Shown here: piece after piece, positions 1 through 9,107 of the stretch
Layout: each line of letters opens with the position of its first letter
Numbering within the stretch: the stretch's first letter is position 1
Assembly: GCF_014174155.1 (NCBI RefSeq)
Contig: NZ_JABEQM010000001.1
Span: 62,001-126,000, forward strand
DNA length: 64,000 nucleotides
Direction of reading: 5' to 3'
From: Gluconacetobacter tumulisoli
GTDB taxonomy: Bacteria > Pseudomonadota > Alphaproteobacteria > Acetobacterales > Acetobacteraceae
Translations under genes and position numbers: made by a program
Notes under the pieces: model-generated
Told to the model about the DNA's origin: nothing
Databases searched by the model: none
What the model saw: only the letters and a program-made list of their open reading frames with translations

Positions 1-414
1 CACGACATGCGGGGCCGTATGGTGGCGCAGGAACAGGCGCAGCAGCCGGTCCTGCTCCCACGGGGTGGCGCTGTTCATCGCCATGTTCGCCAGATGCGCG
101 CCCAGCGGGGCGTCCATCACCGCCGGCTGCAGCAGGCGGCCGGTGGAGGTGCCGACCATGGCGGAGTCGAAGCGGTCGCTGCGCGCCAGCGACGGCATCG
201 TATAGCGCGCGTTGGTCGAGATCGGAATCCGGTGCAGCGGCGGCGACAGCGGCAGCATGTCCCATGGATCGACCGTGGCGACGAACAGGAAGACGAACAG
301 CCCCGCCCCGGCCAGGGTGGCGGCGAAGGTCAGGGCGAAGCGGCGCCAGGCATCGGGTCGCTGTCCCACCCGATGTCCGGGCGGCCCCTCAGAACTGGAA
401 ATAGATGAACGCAT
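1..414 (-). CDS. Membrane-anchored protein, AlgJ/DltD-like partner of the MBOAT gene (3' end outside window)
   Basis: Only the first 138 codons are inside the window; the frame is open to the edge. It starts at an ATG inside the end of the MBOAT gene (26-nt overlap), which implies translational coupling. Residues about 25-42 form one transmembrane segment (ALTFAATLAGAGLFVFLFVA) and the rest should be periplasmic. A later MVGTSTGRLLQP stretch resembles the nucleophile region of SGNH/DltD-type acyl-transfer partners that sit beside MBOAT proteins. The position and membrane anchor support that role, but the catalytic C-terminus is not visible, so the family call is inference. Confidence 0.6.
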   Translation of the reverse strand, partial: MRSSISSSEGPPGHRVGQRPDAWRRFALTFAATLAGAGLFVFLFVATVDPWDMLPLSPPLHRIPISTNARYTMPSLARSDRFDSAMVGTSTGRLLQPAVMDAPLGAHLANMAMNSATPWEQDRLLRLFLRHHTAPHVV

Positions 415-1774
415 CCGGAATCCGCCCCCCGATCAGCAGAAGCAGAAGCACGAAGGCGACGCCCGCCGGCACGGCCAGCAGCGGGGCGGGGCGCATCGCG
501 AACACCGCAGCCTGCGACGACGGCCCGATCAGGGCCACCGCCAGCGCGATCCAGAACAGGGCGGCGTCGTGGATTTTCACGTGGCCCACGCCCTGCAGGC
601 CCGACATGGCATGCAGCATCCGTGCGGCGGTCGGAAAATCGGGCGCGCGGAACAGGACCCAGCCCACGATGACGAACAGCATGGTCGCGCCCCAGGCCAC
701 CGGCGTGGCCAGCCGGACGCCGCTCCCCGTCCGGATCCGCGTCCAGACATGGTTGACCGACAGGGCCGCGCCATGCAGCGCGCCCCAGGCCACGAAGGTC
801 CATCCCGCGCCATGCCACAGGCCGCCCAGCATCATCGTCGCGACCAGGTTGGCGACCTGCCGCGCCGCGCCCTTCCGGTTGCCGCCCAGCGGGATGTAGA
901 GGTAGTCGCGCAGGAAACGCGACAGCGTCATGTGCCAGCGCTGCCAGAAGATCCGGATGCTGGTCGCGCGATAGGGTGCGTCGAAATTGAACGGCAGGCG
1001 CAGCCCGAACAGCAGCGCCATGCCGATCGCCATGTCGGAATAGCCGGAAAAATCGAAGAAGATTTCCAAGCTGTAGGAAATCGCCGCCAGCCATCCCTGC
1101 GCCATGTTCAGGGCCGCGCCATGCGCCGCCTGGTCGAACAGGGGGTTGCAGATCTGCGCCAGGCTGTCGGCCAGGCCGGCCTTCTTCGCCAGCCCCAGCA
1201 GCAGCAGCATCGATCCGCGCGACAGGTTTTCCCACAGGGCGGGGCCGTGCGGGTCGTTTTCGAATTGCGGCACGATCTCGCTGTGCCGGACGATCGGGCC
1301 GGCGATCAGTTGCGGGAAGAAGGTGACGAATTCCAGGAAGTCCAGGACGCTGCGCACCGGCCGGCCGCCGCGCAGCAGGTCGGCGTGATAGGCGATCTTC
1401 TGGAACACGAAGAACGACACGCCCAATGGCAGGATGATCGCCCAGGCCGCGTGATGCCGTCCCAGGGCGGTCGCGATGCTGTCGGCGAAGAAGTTCGCAT
1501 ATTTGAAGAAGCCTAGGATCAGCAGGTTCAGCACCAGCCCCGCGACGGGCCAGATCCTCTGCCCGGTCGCCGCCCACGCGCGGCCCAGCCCCCAGTTGAC
1601 CAGCGTCAGCCCGACCAGCGCGGGGACGAAGCGCCAGTCCCACAGCCCGTAGAACACCAGCGACGCGCCCACCAGCACGACCTGCCGGGCCGTGCGGCGA
1701 CGGGCGCAGAAATGGAACAGGATCAGCGTGGCCGGCAGGAAGCCCAGCAGGAAGCCTTGGGTACTGAACAGCAT
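389..1774 (-). CDS. MBOAT family O-acyltransferase (AlgI-like)
   Basis: A 461-residue polytopic membrane protein with the AlgI/DltB-type signature: a WQRWHMTLSRFLRDYLYIPL stretch followed by GGNR, and the conserved histidine in MLGGLWHGAGW. Length is normal for AlgI-type proteins. Such enzymes move acetyl groups across the inner membrane to a periplasmic partner that O-acetylates a polysaccharide. The overlapping downstream gene is probably that partner. In an acetic acid bacterium the acceptor may be cellulose or an acidic exopolysaccharide, but no glycosyltransferase lies here, so the substrate is unknown. It follows the 2-oxoglutarate oxygenase gene after 17 bp. Confidence 0.9.
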   Translation of the reverse strand: MLFSTQGFLLGFLPATLILFHFCARRRTARQVVLVGASLVFYGLWDWRFVPALVGLTLVNWGLGRAWAATGQRIWPVAGLVLNLLILGFFKYANFFADSIATALGRHHAAWAIILPLGVSFFVFQKIAYHADLLRGGRPVRSVLDFLEFVTFFPQLIAGPIVRHSEIVPQFENDPHGPALWENLSRGSMLLLLGLAKKAGLADSLAQICNPLFDQAAHGAALNMAQGWLAAISYSLEIFFDFSGYSDMAIGMALLFGLRLPFNFDAPYRATSIRIFWQRWHMTLSRFLRDYLYIPLGGNRKGAARQVANLVATMMLGGLWHGAGWTFVAWGALHGAALSVNHVWTRIRTGSGVRLATPVAWGATMLFVIVGWVLFRAPDFPTAARMLHAMSGLQGVGHVKIHDAALFWIALAVALIGPSSQAAVFAMRPAPLLAVPAGVAFVLLLLLIGGRIPDAFIYFQF

Positions 1775-1791
1775 GTCGGCGCGGCGCGGCC

Positions 1792-2526
1792 CTATTGGTG
1801 CCGGAAGGTCACGACCAGCACGTCGCGATAGGCGGGGCGCGTGGGGTCGATCGGCCGGACGGCGGTGACCCCGTGATAGACCCGGTTGTCGTCGACCAGC
1901 GCCGCGTCCAGCGGTTCGGCCAGGATGAATTGGCCGACCTGCCGCCGATGCAGGTCGTGGATCGAGGTCTCGCCGCTGGCCACGTTCTCGCGCCGGACCA
2001 TCAGGACAAGGACCCAGTCGACGCCGTCGCGATGCAGCCCCTCGGGCGTCGGTTCGCCCGGTTCGCCCGGACGGGCCTCGATCCGGAACTGATGGATTTC
2101 GGCATGCCAGGCGTCGGGCCGCCCGTCGGGCGGCGTCAGATCCGTCACCAGCCGGTGCATCAGGCGCAGGATGGCCAGCAGGGCCGGGTGGGTGCCGATC
2201 GGGGTCTCGACCGGGCGGAACCAGCGTTCGATGCCGCCATTCAGTTCGTTGTAGTCGCGGCTCTGGTAATGGGGCTGGTGCTTCTTGCGCTCCGGTCCCT
2301 CGGCGGTGACGGTGAAGGTCGCGTGCCGGCGGCGGCGATAGCGGCCGCCATCGGCCATGTAGCGGTCCAGCCCCAGGCGGTTCCAGCTGTCGGCGAAGCC
2401 CGCCCAGTCCGTCAGTCCGCAGGGGGTCAGCAGGGCCTGCATCACCGGCGCGCGCAGGAAGGCGAATCCGTCGGTGCGCAGAGGGGCCTCGACCTGTTCG
2501 ATGGAAGGGGCGGCGGCGTCAGTCAT
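1792..2526 (-). CDS. 2-oxoglutarate/Fe(II) dioxygenase (2OG-Fe_Oxy_2 type)
   Basis: 244 residues, matching the bacterial 2OG-Fe dioxygenase family that includes free amino-acid hydroxylases such as isoleucine dioxygenase. The iron triad is visible as His165-x-Asp167 (EGLHRDGVD) and His218 (DNRVYHGV), with Arg234 placed to bind 2-oxoglutarate. The start overlaps the end of the mechanosensitive channel gene by 8 bp and the MBOAT gene follows closely, so the three are probably co-transcribed. The true substrate cannot be read from the sequence; an amino acid is a family-based guess. Confidence 0.8.
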   Translation of the reverse strand: MTDAAAPSIEQVEAPLRTDGFAFLRAPVMQALLTPCGLTDWAGFADSWNRLGLDRYMADGGRYRRRRHATFTVTAEGPERKKHQPHYQSRDYNELNGGIERWFRPVETPIGTHPALLAILRLMHRLVTDLTPPDGRPDAWHAEIHQFRIEARPGEPGEPTPEGLHRDGVDWVLVLMVRRENVASGETSIHDLHRRQVGQFILAEPLDAALVDDNRVYHGVTAVRPIDPTRPAYRDVLVVTFRHQ

Positions 2527-4987
2527 GGGCGGGGTCCGGATGGGGCGGTTCGGGCGCGTCCTGGCCGATGCGCAGCGGGGCCGGCCCGAAATTGGTCATC
2601 ATGGAAATGGCCGTCGGGATCGGGAATTTCACGCCTTCCTTGACCATGCGCAGGCCCAAGCGGCGGTAATATTCGCGCGACACCTTCCATTTGGTTCCCG
2701 GCGTCGTGCGGATCGACCCCAGGAATTTCGCCCCGTTTCCGTCCGCGACCTCGACGCCCAGGAACGTGAAGTCCGACAGGATCAGCGGGGCGAAGGCGTC
2801 GTCGGCGCGCATGCCCGCCACCACGTCGGCCAGGATGGCGGCGACGCGGTCCGGATCCTCGCTCAGGTCCAGCATGAAGGACACGATGATGACGTTGTAG
2901 TCGCGCGAGGTGTTGGCGATCGACGTGACCGAGGAGAACGGGATGATATGCACGTCGCCCGACGTCGTGCGCAGCCGCAGCGTGCGGATCGACAGATGTT
3001 CGACCGTGCCCGAGACGCTGCCCGCCGTCACCCAGTCCCCGACCTGCATGGCGTTTTCCACCAGCATGAAGAAGCCGGTGATGAAATCCTTGACCAGGCT
3101 CTGCGATCCGAAGGCGATGGCGGCGCCCAGGATGCCGGCGCCGGTCAGCAGCGGTGCGACGTTGATGCCGATCTGCGACAGGGTCGTCACGGCGACGATG
3201 ATGACGATGAAGGTCAGCAGGACGGTGCGGATGATCGGCAGGACGGTGCGCAGCCGGATCGCGCGGGACGCCTGTTCGGTCGTCTCGAAGCGGGTGATCT
3301 GGGTCTGCAGGGCCGCATTGGCGATTTCCCAGACCACCGCGGCGACGGTGAAGGCGATCAGGATCGACAGCACGGCGGCCACGATGCGGGTGCCCAGCGC
3401 GCCGTGCAGGAAGAAGGCGAATGTGGGAATTCCCCACGCCTGCAGCAGGATGACGATCGTTGCGAAGACCAGCAGCGCCGACAGGCTGCGCCGCGCGAAG
3501 GGGTAGTAGTAATCCGCCCGCGCCTGCAGGCCGGGATAGCGGGCCTCGATATCGTCGCTGACATGGAACAGGCGATTCTGCACGCCGAAGGCCAGCACCG
3601 CCAGGACCCGCGACAGCAGGATCACGATGACCGTCAGGGCGGTCGTGCGCCAGATCCAGGCATAGCCGCCGCGCACCTGCGTCGCCCACACCAGCCACAG
3701 CGCCAGGTCGAAGACCATGGCCGGCAGCCACCAGAACTGCGCCAGGCGTCCGACGAAGATCCAGAACGACCGTCCCCGGAACCGTGCGGGCGGCTGCAGG
3801 GCGCCGGCGACCGACCGGCGGATCCGCCAGATGAACAGGGCGATCAGGATATGTTCGCCCAGGACGATGGCGCGGATCAGCGCCTGGGTCCCGCGCGGGG
3901 CCAGGTGGAACAGCGCGCCCAGCGACGACAGGCAGACGATGATCGACGGTACCGCGACCAGAAGGGTCCACCAGCGGATCACCGTCCGCGCGGTGGAATC
4001 CGACGCCTTGCACAGGCGGATGGTGGGCGATTTCGGGACGAAGACCGTTTCGACCAGCAGATAGACGCCCCGCGCGATGACATAGGCATTGGTCAGGGTC
4101 AGGGTCACCAGTTCCGCCTGGTCGGTGACGGTCAGGAAGGCTGCCCCCGCGTAGCCGACGCCAAGGAACAGCGCGACGGGAACCAGCTTGATCAGCAGGT
4201 GCAGCAGCGAGAACGGGATGCGCCCGATGATGCGCAGGGTTTCATGCTGCTTGCGGTCGTCCTGCTGGCGGGTTTCCTGCGTCTTCTGCTCGGCCGCCGT
4301 TTCGGGCGCGGTCTCGGTGACCGGGGGGGCCTCCACCGCGCGCCGGTTCAGGCGCCGTTCGGCCTCGACCGCGCGCGCCGTCACGGCGGTCAGCGGCCGG
4401 CGCAGGGCGATGGACAGGCCGCGTTCGGCGGCCAGGGCCACCAGGACGATCGCCCCGGCCCGCGCGAAGGCGTCCAGCAGCGTCTGGCGCGACTGCGGGC
4501 TGGCCAGTTCGCTGCGCACCCAGCGCCCGACGAAGGCCAGGTCGGAGAACAGGCCGGCGAACTGCCGGGCCTGCCGCACCGTGGCGTCGCGTATGCCTGA
4601 CAATTCGCCGATGACGTCGCTGCCCAGACTGTCCGGTTCCAGCCCCACGTCGTCGGACGTGTCCGCCGGGGCGGGCTTGGCCGCGGGGGCAGGTGCGGGT
4701 GCGGAAGGGGTGGAGGGCGCGACGGGCATCGCGCCCGCGATGGCCGACAGGGTACGGGTGAAGTCCGCCCGCTTCTGCGGATCGTTCAGGACGTCCAGCA
4801 CCTGCCGTGCCTGCTGGGCGGTCATGGCGGGGGCAGGGGCGGGCGCGGAATCGGCGGCCAGGGCCGGCCGCGCGCCTGTCGCCAGGACCAGGAACAGCGC
4901 CGCGAGCAGGCTGGATACCCCTCTCCGATGGACGGCCTTCCCCGGGGAACGGGGGGACGGGACTCTGGAAACGGGGGAAACCGGCAT
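2519..4987 (-). CDS. MscS-family mechanosensitive ion channel
   Basis: 822 residues. There is an N-terminal signal-like segment (SSLLAALFLVLATGARPALA), an Ala/Pro-rich periplasmic part, many membrane helices, and a C-terminal MscS core. The pore helix region GAGILGAAIAFGSQSLVKDF is followed by the beta domain (VGDWVTAGSVSGTVEHLSIR). It is much longer than MscS (about 286 residues) and belongs to the large channels with extra N-terminal helices. It should release solutes on hypo-osmotic shock. It overlaps the following oxygenase gene by 8 bp. Confidence 0.9.
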   Translation of the reverse strand: MPVSPVSRVPSPRSPGKAVHRRGVSSLLAALFLVLATGARPALAADSAPAPAPAMTAQQARQVLDVLNDPQKRADFTRTLSAIAGAMPVAPSTPSAPAPAPAAKPAPADTSDDVGLEPDSLGSDVIGELSGIRDATVRQARQFAGLFSDLAFVGRWVRSELASPQSRQTLLDAFARAGAIVLVALAAERGLSIALRRPLTAVTARAVEAERRLNRRAVEAPPVTETAPETAAEQKTQETRQQDDRKQHETLRIIGRIPFSLLHLLIKLVPVALFLGVGYAGAAFLTVTDQAELVTLTLTNAYVIARGVYLLVETVFVPKSPTIRLCKASDSTARTVIRWWTLLVAVPSIIVCLSSLGALFHLAPRGTQALIRAIVLGEHILIALFIWRIRRSVAGALQPPARFRGRSFWIFVGRLAQFWWLPAMVFDLALWLVWATQVRGGYAWIWRTTALTVIVILLSRVLAVLAFGVQNRLFHVSDDIEARYPGLQARADYYYPFARRSLSALLVFATIVILLQAWGIPTFAFFLHGALGTRIVAAVLSILIAFTVAAVVWEIANAALQTQITRFETTEQASRAIRLRTVLPIIRTVLLTFIVIIVAVTTLSQIGINVAPLLTGAGILGAAIAFGSQSLVKDFITGFFMLVENAMQVGDWVTAGSVSGTVEHLSIRTLRLRTTSGDVHIIPFSSVTSIANTSRDYNVIIVSFMLDLSEDPDRVAAILADVVAGMRADDAFAPLILSDFTFLGVEVADGNGAKFLGSIRTTPGTKWKVSREYYRRLGLRMVKEGVKFPIPTAISMMTNFGPAPLRIGQDAPEPPHPDPAHD

Positions 4988-5065
4988 GCCTGTTCGGGGC
5001 CTCCTGTTGCCGTTGGAACGGTCCGGTGCGGACCGGGCGGGGATCCCTGTATAGGGAAGATCGGA

Positions 5066-5914
5066 TCAGGGTTCGAGGGGGGCGATCCGCGCATGGTCCA
5101 GTATCGCCTGCCTGTCCAGACGGTACAGCATATCCAGGATCGCGACCTGGAGGCTGCCGGGCCCCGACGCCGTGCGGGCGGCCAGTTCGCCGGCCAGGCC
5201 GATCAGGGCCATGGCGTGGGCGCAGGCGGCCATGGCATCGTCCGCGACCGCCAGGCAGGCGCCGGCGATCGCGGTGGCCGTGCAGCCCAGCCCGGTCACG
5301 CGGGTCATCATCGGGTGGCCGTTGGCCACCGTCGCCACCCGGGACCCGTCGGTGATGTGGTCGGTGGCGCCGCTGACGGTGACGCAGGCGCCGGTGGCCC
5401 GCGCCAGGTCTCGCGCGGCGGGCAGGGCCTCGGCCGCGCCGGACAGCGAATCGACCCCGCGCCCTGGCGGCGGGGCATCGCCGCCCGCCCCGCGCAGATG
5501 CGCCAGCGCCATGATTTCCGACGCATTGCCGCGAATGGCCCGCGGACCCTCGGCCAGGCTGTCCAGCGCGACGCGGGAGCGGAAATCCAGTACCCCCACC
5601 GCGACCGGATCGAGGATCCACGGCGTGCCCGACAGTCGGGCCGCCCGGGTGGCCCGCGCGATGGCTGCGGCCTGCGGCACGGTCAGCGTGCCGACATTGA
5701 CCACCAGCGCCGCCGCCAGGGGGACGAGCTGCGCGACCTCCTCCTCGGCCTCGACCATCGCGGGCGATGCGCCGATGGCCAGCAGGGCGTTCGCGGTGCT
5801 GTTCGCCACGACGATGTTGGTGATGTTATGGATCAGCGGCGTGCGCGCCCGGATCCGGTCCAGCGTGTCGGCGACGGCGGCGGGCGTGAACGGGGCTGGC
5901 GGGGAAAGGGTCAT
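5066..5914 (-). CDS. thiM: Hydroxyethylthiazole kinase
   Basis: 282 residues. ThiM phosphorylates 4-methyl-5-(2-hydroxyethyl)thiazole for thiamine salvage. Visible family motifs are PLIHNITN (about 26-33), LDPVAVG (about 101-107), RGNASEI (about 128-134) and the C-terminal TGLGCTATAIAGA loop with the catalytic Cys. I chose the ATG at 5914 because a GGAGGGAGG ribosome site ends about five bases upstream; an earlier GTG at 5929 lies within that site. No thiamine pyrophosphate riboswitch was noticed. thiD lies 21 kb away, so salvage genes are not clustered. Confidence 0.95.
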   Translation of the reverse strand: MTLSPPAPFTPAAVADTLDRIRARTPLIHNITNIVVANSTANALLAIGASPAMVEAEEEVAQLVPLAAALVVNVGTLTVPQAAAIARATRAARLSGTPWILDPVAVGVLDFRSRVALDSLAEGPRAIRGNASEIMALAHLRGAGGDAPPPGRGVDSLSGAAEALPAARDLARATGACVTVSGATDHITDGSRVATVANGHPMMTRVTGLGCTATAIAGACLAVADDAMAACAHAMALIGLAGELAARTASGPGSLQVAILDMLYRLDRQAILDHARIAPLEP

Positions 5915-5936
5915 GGAACCTCCCTCCACGCCGGGG

Positions 5937-6554
5937 TCAGCCCGGCGGGGTAAAGCTGAGCAGGGCCTCCTCCTGCCGGCGGATCACGCAGGTACCGGCC
6001 AGCAGGTCGTGCAGGGCCTGCTTGCGCGCCGTCCACATCACCATCAGGAAGCCGAAGCCGCACAGCAGCAGGGACAGGAACTTGCCGAAATACCGGCCGA
6101 TGGCGCGGCGGACGCTGATCCGCCCGCCCTGCAGGTCGGTGACGCGCATGCGGCACACCAGCTTGCCCGGCGTGGCCTGCAGGCGCGAGGCCTCGAACAG
6201 GATGAAATACAGCGCCGGCAGCACGAACTGCAGGAATTCATACAGGCCGCTGCCATGCCAGGTCGGCTGGACCATGTTGTACGAATAGGAATAATCGACG
6301 GGCACGATGTCGGCGATCTGGTACTTGCCGCCCCCCATCCCGCCGCCCGTCCCATTGTCCAGGACGGTGATCGACAGGCTGGGCGCCACCGCAAGCCTGA
6401 TCGCCCAGCCGAGGACGCAGAGGACCATCGTATCGATCCACCAGGCCAGGACACGGAACCAGAAACCGGCATAGAGCCAGACATGGCGGGGCGGGACGCG
6501 GCCGAACGGGCTGGCGCCGAAAGGCGTATCGGACCCAAAAGGCTTGACGGACAT
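5937..6554 (-). CDS. RDD family membrane protein
   Basis: 205 residues. After a short polar N-terminus it has an RDD-type core: aromatic-rich AGFWFRVLAWWIDTMVL with the conserved Arg and Asp, then further hydrophobic segments and a TPGKLVCRMRVTD stretch that is typical of the family. RDD proteins are small inner-membrane proteins, some linked to ion transport, but most have no assigned function. It lies between argJ (60 bp) and thiM (22 bp) on the same strand and is probably in the same transcript. Confidence 0.85.
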   Translation of the reverse strand: MSVKPFGSDTPFGASPFGRVPPRHVWLYAGFWFRVLAWWIDTMVLCVLGWAIRLAVAPSLSITVLDNGTGGGMGGGKYQIADIVPVDYSYSYNMVQPTWHGSGLYEFLQFVLPALYFILFEASRLQATPGKLVCRMRVTDLQGGRISVRRAIGRYFGKFLSLLLCGFGFLMVMWTARKQALHDLLAGTCVIRRQEEALLSFTPPG

Positions 6555-6614
6555 GGTGCGGGTCCTTGGGACGGGGATTATCGAAGGCTGGGACGGGCCG
6601 GCCCGCGCCGGCGG

Positions 6615-7850
6615 TCAGCTTCGGTAGGATCCGTTGATGTCGATGTAGCCGTGGGTCAGGTCGCAGCTCCAAGCGGTACTGCCCCCGTTGCCCAGGCCCA
6701 GGTCGATGTCGATGTCGATCTCGTGTCCCTTCATGTGCGCGACGACTGGCGTTTCGTCGTATCCCGCCACGACGGTGCCGTTCCGCGCGATCCAGACCCC
6801 GCCCATCGCGATCGACAGCGTGTCGCGGTTGGCGGGTTCGCCGCTCTTGCCGACGGCCATGACCACGCGGCCCCAGTTCGCGTCCTCGCCCGCGATCGCG
6901 GTCTTGACCAGCGGCGAGTTCGCGACGGCCAGCGCCACGCGGTGGGCGGATTCGTCGGACGTGGCGCCGGTGACCTGGATGCGGATCAGCTTGGTGGCGC
7001 CCTCGCCGTCGCGGACCACCAGCAGCGCCAGTTCCAGCAGCAGGGAGTCCAGGGCTTCGGCGAACGCGGCCAGGGCGGGGTCGGTCTCGGACGCGATGGG
7101 GGGATTGCCCGCCTGCCCGGTCGCGAACAGCAGCACCATGTCCGAGGTCGATGTATCGGAATCGACCGTGGTGCGGTTGAAGCTCCTGTTCGTGCCGGCG
7201 GACAGCAGCGCCTGCAGGACCGGGGCCGGCAAGGCGGCGTCGGTCGCGACGAAGCACAGCATGGTCGCCATGTCGGGGGCCACCATGCCGCTGCCCTTGG
7301 CGATGCCCTGGATGCGTACGGGCGTGCCGCCGATCGTGGTTTCGCGGACGGCGCCCTTGGGGAAGGTGTCGGTGGTCATGATGCCGCGCGCGGCATCGGC
7401 CCAGCCGTCGTCCGACAGGGTGGCGTACAGGCCGGGCAGGGCGGCGGTGATCTTCTGGTACGGCAGGACCTCGCCGATCACGCCGGTCGAGGCCAGGAAG
7501 ACCTGGTTGGCCGCGCAGCCGACCAGGCGGGCGGCGTCGGCGGCGTTGGCCTGCGTGGCCTCGAACCCGGCGCGGCCGGTGAAGACGTTGGCGTTGCCCG
7601 CATTGACCACCAGCGCGCGGGCGGTGCCCTCCGGCAGGGCCGCGCGGCACCAGTCGACGGGGGCGCCGGGGCATTTGCTGCGGGTGAAGACGCCCGCGAC
7701 CGTGGTGCCGGGCGCGAATTCGGCCATGACCAGGTCCGTTCGCCCCGTATAGCGGATGCCGGCGGCGGCCGCGCCGAACCGGACGCCGGCCAGCGGCGTC
7801 AGTGCCGGCATCGGCCGGGCGAGGGGGGATACGGGAAGGGAAGCTGCCAT
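6615..7850 (-). CDS. argJ: Glutamate N-acetyltransferase / amino-acid acetyltransferase
   Basis: 411 residues. ArgJ recycles the acetyl group from N-acetylornithine to glutamate and, in the bifunctional form, also makes N-acetylglutamate from acetyl-CoA. The precursor self-cleaves before a nucleophilic Thr; here the site is in KGSGMVAPDMATMLCF with Thr196. The C-terminal end WSCDLTHGYIDINGSYRS is complete. Because ArgJ closes the cyclic arginine pathway, a separate ArgE is not needed for biosynthesis, which matters for the ArgE-like gene at 36839. An alternative start at Met14 is possible. Confidence 0.95.
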   Translation of the reverse strand: MAASLPVSPLARPMPALTPLAGVRFGAAAAGIRYTGRTDLVMAEFAPGTTVAGVFTRSKCPGAPVDWCRAALPEGTARALVVNAGNANVFTGRAGFEATQANAADAARLVGCAANQVFLASTGVIGEVLPYQKITAALPGLYATLSDDGWADAARGIMTTDTFPKGAVRETTIGGTPVRIQGIAKGSGMVAPDMATMLCFVATDAALPAPVLQALLSAGTNRSFNRTTVDSDTSTSDMVLLFATGQAGNPPIASETDPALAAFAEALDSLLLELALLVVRDGEGATKLIRIQVTGATSDESAHRVALAVANSPLVKTAIAGEDANWGRVVMAVGKSGEPANRDTLSIAMGGVWIARNGTVVAGYDETPVVAHMKGHEIDIDIDLGLGNGGSTAWSCDLTHGYIDINGSYRS

Positions 7851-7941
7851 CGGTCCGGTCTTCTATCCTGCGCGGCTACGGGGGCGGTAGTGCCCGGCCC
7901 CGATGAAAGGGCCGGGTGAAGGCGGCGTGGGCCGCCCGCCT

Positions 7942-8868
7942 TTACTTCTTCGCGGGGGCCGCCGGGGCCGGGGTGGCCGGGACCGGCTTGCCGCTGGGAT
8001 CGTAACGCACGACGGTCACCGCCGCCACCGCCTTGTCCACCGCCTGGCGGACGCCCTGCTGGATCAGCTTCTGGCGGATCTCGTCACGTACCGCGTCCAG
8101 CTTGGGCACGGCGGCGGTGCGGGTGTCCAGCACCTCGATCACATGCCAGCCGTACTGCGAATGAACCGGCGTCTGGCTGAAGGTGTGGGGCTTCATGGCG
8201 AAGGCCGCGTCCGAGAACGCCGGCAGCATGTCGCCCTTCTTGAACCAGCCCAGGTCGCCGCCGTTCTGCTTGGCGGACGCCTTGTCGGTCGACAGCTTGG
8301 CCGCCAGCGCCCCGAAATCGGCCCCGGCCTTCAGCTGCTTGATGATGCTGGTCGCCTCGGCCTCGGTCGCCACCAGGATGTGGCGGGCGTGGATCTCGGT
8401 CTCGGGCTTCTTGTTGGCGTAGTTCTGGTTGTAATAATCCTGGATCGCCGCGTCCGTCAGGGTCGGGGTGACCTGCTGCGACAGATAGGCGTTCTGCAGC
8501 GCGTTCGTGGCGGCGGCATGCATCTGCGCCTGGACGTCCGGCTGGTTCTGCATGCCCGAGCGCAGGGCCGCCGCCTGGATGGCCTTCTGGTCGATCAGCT
8601 GGTTCAGCAGCATCGGGAAGATCATGTTGGGCGGCAGCTGGCGCAGTTGCGCGGGCATCGAGGCCGCGGCCTGGCGCACGTCGTCCAGATGGATGTCCTC
8701 GCCATTCACGGTCGCGACCACCGGGTTCGGATTGGCCGGGGCGGCCGGGGCCGCCGCCGGTGCGGCCGGCGTCGCCGCGGGGGGGGCGGCATGGGCATGA
8801 GGAACGAAAAGCGCAGGAGCGAGCAGGGCTGCCGCCATGAAGGAGGCTGCCGGGCTGGAAAGCCGCAT
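7942..8868 (-). CDS. Periplasmic parvulin-type peptidyl-prolyl cis-trans isomerase
   Basis: 308 residues. A cleavable signal peptide is visible (FMAAALLAPALFVPHAHA), then an Ala/Pro linker, an N-terminal chaperone-like helical part, and a PpiC/SurA rotamase domain from about residue 160 (ARHILVATEAEA, NGGDLGWFKKGDMLPAF, SQYGWHVIEVLD). It should assist folding of exported proteins. It precedes argJ by 91 bp and is divergent from secA, so genes for export and post-export folding share a 239-bp upstream region. Confidence 0.9.
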   Translation of the reverse strand: MRLSSPAASFMAAALLAPALFVPHAHAAPPAATPAAPAAAPAAPANPNPVVATVNGEDIHLDDVRQAAASMPAQLRQLPPNMIFPMLLNQLIDQKAIQAAALRSGMQNQPDVQAQMHAAATNALQNAYLSQQVTPTLTDAAIQDYYNQNYANKKPETEIHARHILVATEAEATSIIKQLKAGADFGALAAKLSTDKASAKQNGGDLGWFKKGDMLPAFSDAAFAMKPHTFSQTPVHSQYGWHVIEVLDTRTAAVPKLDAVRDEIRQKLIQQGVRQAVDKAVAAVTVVRYDPSGKPVPATPAPAAPAKK

Positions 8869-9107
8869 GTGTTGAAAACCCTAAGATATAAAGCGTCTCG
8901 GGGCATCATGGCCGAGGCTGCCCGGTCCTGCAAGGCTGCCCCGCGCGCGCCGCGCCCCGTCGCGCCGTGGCCGGAAGGCGGTCGCTTCGGTTGACCGGTG
9001 GCGGCGTGGGTCCTATCTCAGATGCCGCGCGAGAATGCCATTCCTACAGTTCCAGCCTGCCCGGGGGTCCGGACGGGTGCGGAGCCGCGCCATTCCGGAA
9101 GGTCTAC

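Noticed and set aside
5066-5940. Possible thiamine pyrophosphate riboswitch at thiM, or at thiD near 26860
   Set aside because: The gaps before both genes are under 30 bp and show none of the conserved riboswitch elements I would expect.
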